From positions 1 through 11,126 of the forward strand of contig CAMCOB010000039.1 of NCBI GenBank assembly GCA_945876305.1: a stretch of DNA of 11,126 bases, written 5' to 3'. How positions within the stretch are numbered: position 1 is the stretch's first letter; each line of letters opens with the position of its first letter. Both the position numbers and the translations under genes were made by a program. This DNA is from Bifidobacterium breve (GTDB taxonomy: Bacteria > Actinomycetota > Thermoleophilia > Miltoncostaeales > Miltoncostaeaceae). A model generated the notes under the pieces. The model was given only the letters and a program-made list of their open reading frames with translations. It had not been told where the DNA came from and made no database searches. Of this stretch, positions 6,834 through 11,126 are shown piece by piece.

Positions 6834-7279
6834 GGCCCCGTCACGTCAAGGCGGTTGAGGGCCGTGACATTGCGCACGTCAAAGGCATCCTCGCCCCACG
6901 GCTCTTCCAGGTAGGCCTCAAGCGTCTCGAGCGCGACGGCGGGTGAGGTGGCACGCATGCTCATCACCAATACGTTGGCATGGTTGAACTTGCGGGCCAG
7001 GCGGGCAGTCTCGGCATCGCCGCACAGGGCCGCCCGCACCCCGCGCACCTTGTTTGCCGCCATGGCAGCGCCCGTCCCGCTCCAGCAGAAGAGCACGGCC
7101 GTGTCGGCGGTGCCGTCCGCGACGGGCCGAACGGTGGCCTCGCTCACGTCCACCCACTCACGTTCGTCGCCGTCGGCCAGCGGGCCGACCAGCGTGATGT
7201 CGTGATCCCGCCCGGCAAGCCATTGGATGACCGCATCGGTGACGGGCTGGCGCAGGTCTGATCCCACGGAGATCTTCAT
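6830..7279 (-). CDS. RpiB/LacAB-family protein lacking usual catalytic residues
   Basis: This 149-residue protein has the fold signature of ribose-5-phosphate isomerase B and LacA/LacB: MKISVGSD at the N terminus, SGTGAAMAANKVRGVRAALC (67-86) and NHANVLVMSMR (99-109). Against E. coli RpiB, three functional positions differ: the His of the DH motif is L9, the Cys of CGTG is S67 (a Cys sits two residues earlier at C65), and the ring-opening His is F98. Some actinobacterial RpiB enzymes also lack the Cys, using a Glu instead, but loss of all three is unusual. It may isomerise a different sugar phosphate or be a binding protein. The ATG at 7279 lies 7 nt after TACAAT, supporting this start. It is divergent from the glyoxalase-like gene and its 3' end overlaps that of the LLM gene by 4 nt. 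Confidence 0.8.
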   Translation of the reverse strand: MKISVGSDLRQPVTDAVIQWLAGRDHDITLVGPLADGDEREWVDVSEATVRPVADGTADTAVLFCWSGTGAAMAANKVRGVRAALCGDAETARLARKFNHANVLVMSMRATSPAVALETLEAYLEEPWGEDAFDVRNVTALNRLDVTGP

Positions 7280-7286
7280 GAGGCCA

Positions 7287-7292
7287 ATTGTA
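7287..7292 (-). promoter_or_regulatory. -10 box, leaderless start of RpiB-like gene
   Basis: TACAAT on the minus strand, a near-consensus -10, ends exactly 7 nt before the ATG at 7279. No SD fits in the gap, so the transcript probably starts at the ATG. No convincing -35 at 17 nt. Confidence 0.55.
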
Positions 7293-7426
7293 GACCCCCT
7301 TCGATCACCGCTATGGGCAAGGGGGGGCGAACCCGAGCGGGTGCCAGAGCGGTGCAGGCAAGCGGTGCCGTGGGTATTCCCCGGCGCGTCGATGACATTG
7401 AGCCGTCGGCCGATCCCAGCAGGCGC

Positions 7427-7432
7427 TACGTT
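7427..7432 (+). promoter_or_regulatory. -10 box, leaderless start of glyoxalase-like MBL gene
   Basis: TACGTT fits TANNNT and ends exactly 7 nt before the GTG at 7440, the same geometry as for the divergent RpiB-like gene. No SD precedes the GTG. This decides the start choice. Confidence 0.5.
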
Positions 7433-7439
7433 GTCTCGC

Positions 7440-8075
7440 GTGATCGTTCGAGGCGGGACATTCGGGCCGGTGGCCACCAACACCTATGTGGTGGCGGACC
7501 GGGAGGGCGGAAGCGCCCTGATTGTGGATCCAGCTGCTGGCAGCAGCGGGTGGGTGGCTGCCGCCATTGACGAGATGCAGGTGACTCCAGTTGCAGTGCT
7601 CAATACCCACGGGCACTGGGACCACGTGGTGGAGAATCACATCTGGGATGCCCAGGGTATTCCGGTGTGGGTGGGCCGTGGCGATGAGGAGTGGCTGGCC
7701 GCGCCGGCGCCGTTCAACCCGGCACTGTTCGGCAACCCGCCGCCCACGCCCGGTGTGACGCCCGCTGCCATCCTCGAGGATGGCGACACCATCACCTGCG
7801 GGGATCTGGTGTTTCACATGATCGCCGCCCCGGGCCACTCCCCCGGGTGCCAGGTGGCGTACAACGCCGACGCCGGCCAGGCGCTGGTGGGTGACCTCAT
7901 TTTCGCGATGGGGATCGGGCGCACGGACTTCCCGCGTTCGAGCCACGACGACATGGTGCGCTCGCTGGCGCGCGTGTTTGACGAGGTGCCCGGCGACACG
8001 GTGATTTATCCAGGCCACGACCGGTGGGGCGTGACCCTCGCGCAGGCTGAGCCGTACGCGCGGATGTTCATGTGA
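7440..8075 (+). CDS. glyoxalase II-like MBL-fold hydrolase
   Basis: This 211-residue metallo-beta-lactamase fold protein of the glyoxalase II (hydroxyacylglutathione hydrolase-like) type probably hydrolyses a thioester. It begins MIVRGGTFGPVATNTYVV, typical of this group. The metal ligands are THGHWDH (H57, H59, D61, H62), H133 in PGHSPG, D152 in VGDLIF and H193 in YPGHD; GRTDFP (160-165) is also characteristic. The C-terminal substrate-binding helical domain of true glutathione-type enzymes is missing, as in many bacterial YcbL-like members. Actinobacteria generally use mycothiol or other thiols, so the substrate is open. In-frame starts further upstream (for example the ATG at 7392) would add a poor N-terminal extension. 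Its TGA overlaps the GTG of mrp (GTGA). Confidence 0.88.
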   Translation: MIVRGGTFGPVATNTYVVADREGGSALIVDPAAGSSGWVAAAIDEMQVTPVAVLNTHGHWDHVVENHIWDAQGIPVWVGRGDEEWLAAPAPFNPALFGNPPPTPGVTPAAILEDGDTITCGDLVFHMIAAPGHSPGCQVAYNADAGQALVGDLIFAMGIGRTDFPRSSHDDMVRSLARVFDEVPGDTVIYPGHDRWGVTLAQAEPYARMFM

Positions 8076-9151
8076 TCACGCGGGATGAGGTAATCGCGGC
8101 GCTCGACCGCGTGCTCGACCCGGAACTGCACCGCAGCATCGTTGCTCTGGGCATGGTGGGAACGGTCGAGGTTGATGGCTCGCGGGTCGCGATCACGATC
8201 AAGCTCACGGTGGCCGGGTGCCCCCTGAAGGCTGAGATCCAGCGCCGGGTGAGCGAGGCCGTTGCGGTACTCCCGGGCGTGGAGGGTGTGCAGGTGGGGC
8301 TCGACACAATGACCGATGAGGAGCGCGCAGGAGTGCGCGACAACATCATCGGAGGGCCGCGGAAGGACAGCCCCTTCGGTGCCGACTCGCCCACCAAGGT
8401 GATTCTCGTGGCATCGGGCAAGGGTGGCGTGGGCAAGTCGAGCGTGACGTGCAACCTGGCCGTGGCGATGGCCGAGGCCGGATACTCGGTGGGCCTTCTT
8501 GATGCCGATGTGTACGGGTATTCGGTTCCCCGCATGATGGGCGCCGACCGGCAGCCGGTGATGATGGACGACCTGATCATCCCGGTGGAGAGCCACGGCG
8601 TGCGCCTTATGTCAATCGGATTCATGACCGCCGACGACAACCCCGTGATCTGGCGCGGGCCAATGCTGCACAAGGCCCTCACCTCGTTTGTCACTGAGGT
8701 CTTCTGGGACGACCCAGATGTGCTGTTGGTGGACCTGCCGCCGGGGACCGGGGACGTGTCGCTGTCACTCGCCGGACTCTTGCCCGCCGCCCATGTGGTG
8801 GTGGTGACCACCCCACAGCTCACGGCACAGCGAGTGGCGCGCCGCGCCGCGGCGATGGCCGACCGGGTCGAACTCCCCGTGGTCGGCGTGATCGAGAACA
8901 TGTCGTGGTTTATCGCGCCCGATACCGGGGCCAGGTACGAGGTGTTTGCCGGCGGTGGAGGCGCAGCACTTGCAGCCGACATCGGGGTGCCACTGCTGGG
9001 TCAGGTGCCACTTGAGTCGGATGTCGCACGGGCTGGCGACGAGGGCCTGCCGGTGGTGGCCGCTCGCCCCGACAGCGCTGCGGCGAAGGAGCTTCGTGTT
9101 ATCGCGACGAAGGTCGCAGAAGCCGTGGGCCTCGCCCGCGCGACGGGGTAG
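8072..9151 (+). CDS. mrp: Mrp/ApbC-type Fe-S cluster carrier ATPase
   Basis: This 359-residue protein has an N-terminal MIP18/DUF59 domain (about 3-80, with DPELHRSIVALGMV and the conserved AGCP at 48-51) fused to a P-loop ATPase of the Mrp/NBP35 family. The ATPase shows the deviant Walker A SGKGGVGKSS (115-124), DADVYG (144-149), Walker B VLLVDLPPGTGD (217-228) and GVIENMSWF (272-280). Such proteins bind and transfer Fe-S clusters. The C-terminal CxxC that bridges the cluster in many homologues is absent: the region reads IAPDTGARYEVF. This loss is common in actinobacterial Mrp, as in the mycobacterial protein. Start GTG overlaps the preceding stop by 4 nt, indicating coupling. A ferredoxin follows 61 nt downstream, a possible Fe-S client. 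A -10-like TAGACT overlaps the stop codon. Confidence 0.93.
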   Translation: MITRDEVIAALDRVLDPELHRSIVALGMVGTVEVDGSRVAITIKLTVAGCPLKAEIQRRVSEAVAVLPGVEGVQVGLDTMTDEERAGVRDNIIGGPRKDSPFGADSPTKVILVASGKGGVGKSSVTCNLAVAMAEAGYSVGLLDADVYGYSVPRMMGADRQPVMMDDLIIPVESHGVRLMSIGFMTADDNPVIWRGPMLHKALTSFVTEVFWDDPDVLLVDLPPGTGDVSLSLAGLLPAAHVVVVTTPQLTAQRVARRAAAMADRVELPVVGVIENMSWFIAPDTGARYEVFAGGGGAALAADIGVPLLGQVPLESDVARAGDEGLPVVAARPDSAAAKELRVIATKVAEAVGLARATG

Positions 9152-9154
9152 ACT
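9149..9154 (+). promoter_or_regulatory. candidate -10 box of ferredoxin gene
   Basis: TAGACT fits TANNNT, and its first three bases are the mrp stop codon. It would give a leader of about 50 nt containing the SD before the TTG at 9213, so the ferredoxin may be transcribed alone as well as with mrp. Confidence 0.35.
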
Positions 9155-9200
9155 TCCCCACGTTCCCGGACGCCATCGCGTCCATTTAAATCGAGCGCCC

Positions 9201-9206
9201 AAGGAG
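9201..9206 (+). promoter_or_regulatory. Shine-Dalgarno site of ferredoxin
   Basis: AAGGAG lies 6 nt before a TTG codon and is the strongest ribosome binding site in the window along with that of the LLM gene. It decides the unusual TTG start, since no ATG or GTG fits the conserved N terminus. Confidence 0.85.
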
Positions 9207-9212
9207 CCTCTG

Positions 9213-9524
9213 TTGGCATACGTCATCACCGAGCCCTGCATCGGCACCAAGGACACTTCCTGCGCGGACGTGTGCCCGGTCGACTGCATCCACCCCGCCC
9301 CAGGCGAGGACAACGCGGACACCGCGACGATGCTGTACATCGATCCGTCCGAATGCATTGACTGCGATGCCTGCGTCGAGGCCTGCCCGGTCGACGCCAC
9401 TATGGCCGAGGACGACATCCCCGCTCAGTGGGGAGCGTTCAAGGAGATCAACCGCGCCTACTTCGACCAGGGCCACGAGGCCGGCGAAAAGATGGTGCAG
9501 GAGTTCCTGGCCGCCCGCGGCTAG
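9213..9524 (+). CDS. fdxA: 7Fe ferredoxin, FdxA type
   Basis: This 103-residue electron carrier starts with MAYVITEPCIGTKDTSC, characteristic of the [3Fe-4S][4Fe-4S] ferredoxins. By comparison with the family, C9, C17 and C58 hold the 3Fe-4S cluster, and C21, C48, C51 and C54 (CIDCDAC) hold the 4Fe-4S cluster. An extra C25 is also seen in mycobacterial FdxA. The spacer between the two halves (about residues 28-42) is several residues longer than in the usual FdxA, and the acidic C-terminal helix (IPAQWGAFKEINRAYF) is typical. It starts with TTG behind a strong SD. The partner could be a P450, an oxidoreductase or the Fe-S machinery; nothing in the window identifies it. A strong hairpin terminator closes the unit. 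Confidence 0.94.
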   Translation: MAYVITEPCIGTKDTSCADVCPVDCIHPAPGEDNADTATMLYIDPSECIDCDACVEACPVDATMAEDDIPAQWGAFKEINRAYFDQGHEAGEKMVQEFLAARG

Positions 9525-9547
9525 CCAACCCCACCACGAGAAGAACA

Positions 9548-9574
9548 CGAAGGGCGCCAAAAGGGCGCCCTTCG
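9548..9574 (+). terminator. hairpin terminator after ferredoxin
   Basis: An 11-bp perfect stem (9548-9558 with 9564-9574, core GGGCGCC/GGCGCCC) closes a 5-nt AAAAG loop 23 nt after the ferredoxin stop. TCGTTCC follows, a modest T-rich tail typical of GC-rich terminators. Confidence 0.8.
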
Positions 9575-9604
9575 TCGTTCCGAAGCCACCCCCACCCCAC
9601 CCCC

Positions 9605-9628
9605 GCTGACAGGCACCCTGTCCACAGG
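9605..9628 (-). repeat. REP-like repeat, upstream copy (inverted)
   Basis: This 24-nt sequence matches the reverse complement of the two copies downstream of the RAYT gene with one mismatch (near 9617). The shared half-motifs are CTGACAGGCACC and TGTCCACAGG. It lies in the gap between the ferredoxin terminator and the RAYT gene. The similarity ends after CCACAGG, so this copy lacks the GC-rich arm of the downstream copies. Confidence 0.8.
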
Positions 9629-9635
9629 CAAGAAA

Positions 9636-9651
9636 GCCCATTGGAATGGGC
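9636..9651. repeat. 16-nt near-perfect palindrome
   Basis: Arms GCCCATT and AATGGGC around a central GG. It lies 7 nt after the upstream REP-like copy, in the leader of the RAYT gene. It can fold as a short hairpin (6 bp, 4-nt loop) or act as a binding site for a dimeric protein. The role is unknown. Confidence 0.5.
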
Positions 9652-9766
9652 GCCACCCGTCGGAATGTCACGAATGACCACGTTCTGTACCTGGCGGCGC
9701 ACATCGCGTCGCCAATCGCGTCGCAGAGCGGTTGGATACCCCGAACAGGCAACTGAGCGGATCACC

Positions 9767-10312
9767 ATGGCCCGAGACCGACGGAGCACGAAGGCGCGCT
9801 CGATCCATCATGTGACGACGCGGGGCAACAACCGGCAGGAAATCTTCCTCGATGACCTTGACCGCGTGATCTTCCTTGAGTGGATCGCCCGTGCAGTCGA
9901 TCGCTGGGATTGGGGGCTCCTGGCCTACTGCCTTATGGACAATCACATCCACCTTGTCGTCGAGGCCGCCCCGGGCGACCTTTCCAGTGGATGCCGGGAT
10001 GCGCTCGGTTCGTACGCACGGCGGTTCAACCAGCGCCACGAGACCTCGGGGCACCTCTTCGGCTCCCGCTTTAATTCGGTGGAGGTGATTGACGATCGCC
10101 AACTGACCGCCGTGCTCCGCTATGTCGCTCTGAACCCGGTGACGGCTGGCCGGGTAGCGAGCCCAGCAGATTGGCCATGGAGCAGCCACCGCGCTGCAGT
10201 CGGTGACCATCCGGCTCCACTATTCCTCGATGTTGCCCGCCTCTGGTCGTTGCTCGGAAGGGATGCTGAGGTCGCCCGGCTCCATCTCCGTGCGGTGATC
10301 GCCGTTCAGTAA
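9767..10312 (+). CDS. REP-associated tyrosine transposase (RAYT), Y1_Tnp family
   Basis: This 181-residue protein is an HUH-type single-strand endonuclease of the Y1 transposase (IS200-like, RAYT/TnpA_REP) family. It has the N-terminal HHVTTRGNN (14-22), the HUH motif NHIHLVV (H60 and H62 bind the metal), the Tyr candidate Y83 in SYARRFNQRH followed by GHLFGSRF (95-102), then RYVALNPVTAG (118-128) and WPWSSH (136-141). These motifs are all present and in the expected order, so the protein looks intact. The ATG at 9767 gives the usual short start before HHVTTRGN; the longer frame overlaps the ferredoxin. Related 24-nt repeats flank it, one upstream and two downstream in opposite orientation, as expected of RAYT genes with their REP substrates. 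RAYTs are usually single-copy domesticated enzymes rather than free insertion sequences. Confidence 0.92.
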   Translation: MARDRRSTKARSIHHVTTRGNNRQEIFLDDLDRVIFLEWIARAVDRWDWGLLAYCLMDNHIHLVVEAAPGDLSSGCRDALGSYARRFNQRHETSGHLFGSRFNSVEVIDDRQLTAVLRYVALNPVTAGRVASPADWPWSSHRAAVGDHPAPLFLDVARLWSLLGRDAEVARLHLRAVIAVQ

Positions 10313-10397
10313 ACCTATGGTCGGACGAGGCCATCAGCGCCTCCCACCGAATGCGTCACGTCTCACGCAAGTCCAAGACATCCAGGTGGTGGAATCC

Positions 10398-10445
10398 CGC
10401 CTGCGGACGCCGCTTGACCCCCTGTGGACAAGGTGCCTGTCAGCC
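10398..10445 (+). repeat. REP-like repeat, downstream copy 1
   Basis: The core 24 nt (10421-10444) contains CCTGTGGACA and GGTGCCTGTCAGC. A GC-rich arm precedes it, including the small hairpin GCGG-ACG-CCGC (10403-10413). It matches copy 2 over about 48 nt with three mismatches, all in the arm. The core is the reverse complement of the copy upstream of the RAYT gene. Confidence 0.85.
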
Positions 10446-10509
10446 GGAGGGTCAGTTGGGTAGCTGCGTCACGGATTGCGCACGTTCTGGCCGTTCTGAA
10501 GATGAAAAC

Positions 10510-10557
10510 CGCTTGCGGGCGCCGCTTGAGCCCCTGTGGACAAGGTGCCTGTCAGCC
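10510..10557 (+). repeat. REP-like repeat, downstream copy 2
   Basis: This is the same unit as copy 1, offset by exactly 112 nt and in the same orientation (core 10533-10556). The arm hairpin is kept as GCGG-GCG-CCGC (10515-10525): the difference from copy 1 falls in the loop, not the stem, which suggests the hairpin is maintained. Its end overlaps the last codons of the minus-strand gene that stops at 10552. Confidence 0.85.
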
Positions 10558-10827
10558 AGGGGGGCTTCCTGTTTCCCTTAGGGCCACTGCCTCAGCCTCG
10601 CGCAGGCCCATGCGGCACAGTGACAGCGCTGCCTGACGAACCGCCTCCTGCTTCGGTGCCGCCCGCATCAGGCGCCCGGCTTCGGCCAGTACCGCAGCCG
10701 CTGACGTTCCTTCGGCAGCCCGCGCTGCCTGTGCCAGCAATGCACCGCTTACCTCATCGCGTCGCACCAGCGCCATCTCGGCCTGGGCGGTGAGCGCCAC
10801 CACCCGGATGGCATCTGCACGATTCAC
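10552..10827 (-). CDS. small Ala-rich protein of unknown function
   Basis: This 91-residue protein is predicted to be almost entirely helical, with many Ala, Glu and Arg and two short repeat-like helices (ALLAQAARAAEGTSAAAVLAEAG). No signal peptide or membrane segment is visible, and I do not recognise the family. GTG at 10827 was chosen because it overlaps the TGA of the upstream amidohydrolase gene in a GTGA junction, which indicates translational coupling; a longer frame exists but lies inside that gene. The last Gly codon and stop codon fall within REP copy 2, so the C terminus may have been set by the repeat. It probably accompanies the amidohydrolase. Confidence 0.65.
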   Translation of the reverse strand: MNRADAIRVVALTAQAEMALVRRDEVSGALLAQAARAAEGTSAAAVLAEAGRLMRAAPKQEAVRQAALSLCRMGLREAEAVALRETGSPPG

Positions 10828-11126
10828 GACCCCACCGGCCCGATCCATTTGAGCAGCGTCTCGCCGAGCACCCCGCGCACCGCCGTGTCGTCCCATCCGG
10901 CCACGCGCGCGGCAACACCCACCAGATGAAGCGCCTGTGCGTGGTCCCCATAAGGGCGGTCCGACCCGAACACGATGCGCTCGGGCGCCAGGGTTACAAG
11001 GTCGGGTAGCGCGGCGATTGAGCTGTCAAACAGCACGCCCGGGTGACCGGCGGTCGTGGCGACAAGCGCCCGGTGATCCCCTCTCCCCCCATGGGCGAGA
11101 ATCAACCGGGCATCGGGCACCTGATC
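10824..11126 (-). CDS. amidohydrolase (Amidohydro_2-like), C-terminal part
   Basis: Only the last 100 residues are in the window; the frame runs off the right edge, so the true start is outside. The sequence has ARLILAHGGRGDH with the metal-site His region, then FDSSIAALPDL, and IVFGSDRPYGDH, in which the Asp of GSD is the catalytic Asp of the amidohydrolase TIM-barrel family (Amidohydro_2, metal-dependent hydrolases and decarboxylases). The C-terminal VRGVLGETLLKWIG is the usual closing helix with its conserved Asn replaced by Glu. The substrate cannot be told. It is the upstream gene of the coupled pair with the small Ala-rich protein. Confidence 0.85.
   Translation of the reverse strand, partial: DQVPDARLILAHGGRGDHRALVATTAGHPGVLFDSSIAALPDLVTLAPERIVFGSDRPYGDHAQALHLVGVAARVAGWDDTAVRGVLGETLLKWIGPVGS

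Noticed and set aside
8950..9212. Longer ferredoxin frame beginning inside mrp
   Set aside because: The conserved ferredoxin N terminus begins at the TTG at 9213 directly behind a strong SD; the upstream part is mrp in another frame.
10398..10557. Two regularly spaced repeats as a CRISPR remnant
   Set aside because: Only two direct copies, a third copy inverted, a unit spacing of 112 nt and no cas genes; an adjacent RAYT gene explains them better.

Overview
The window is GC-rich chromosomal DNA from a bacterium, most likely a member of the Actinomycetota. The evidence is the base and codon composition, an LppX/LprG-like lipoprotein, an Mrp ATPase without the C-terminal CxxC, a FdxA-type ferredoxin, a heliorhodopsin, and several start codons that directly follow a TANNNT box, as in leaderless actinobacterial genes. 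A deep lineage such as Thermoleophilia is possible, but that is a guess. There is no prophage, plasmid backbone or CRISPR array. The only mobile-type element is a REP-associated tyrosine transposase (RAYT) gene with its own short repeats.

Layout. (1) 1-1358 (+): 3' part of an exported Vgb-like beta-propeller protein. (2) 1394-2158 (-): a complete heliorhodopsin that starts only 7 nt after a tRNA-Cys(GCA) at 2166-2236 (-). (3) 2308-2817 (+): a secreted YcnI/DUF1775-like protein, divergent from the tRNA. A bidirectional terminator and tRNA-Gly(GCC) (2863-2935, -) follow. (4) 4780-2950 (-): a tightly packed operon encoding an RNase Z-like metallo-beta-lactamase (MBL) fold hydrolase, a small membrane protein and a Nif3 family protein. 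(5) 4830-6833 (+): an LppX/LprG-like lipoprotein and a limonene-monooxygenase-like LLM flavoprotein. (6) 7279-6830 (-): a divergent RpiB-like protein lacking the usual catalytic residues. (7) 7440-9524 (+): a glyoxalase II-like MBL hydrolase, the Mrp/ApbC Fe-S carrier ATPase and a 7Fe ferredoxin, ended by a strong hairpin. (8) 9605-10556: the RAYT gene with one 24-nt repeat upstream and two inverted copies downstream. (9) 11126-10552 (-): the C-terminal part of an amidohydrolase and a small Ala-rich protein of unknown function whose stop codon lies inside a REP copy.

How it fits together. Most genes are housekeeping or metabolic: tRNAs, Fe-S handling (Mrp plus ferredoxin), hydrolases and exported proteins. 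The accessory points of interest are the heliorhodopsin, whose message probably begins at a processed tRNA 3' end, and the self-contained RAYT/REP unit. Translation appears mixed: leaderless starts at heads of transcription units, Shine-Dalgarno (SD) sites at the ferredoxin and LLM genes, and 4-nt stop/start overlaps inside operons.
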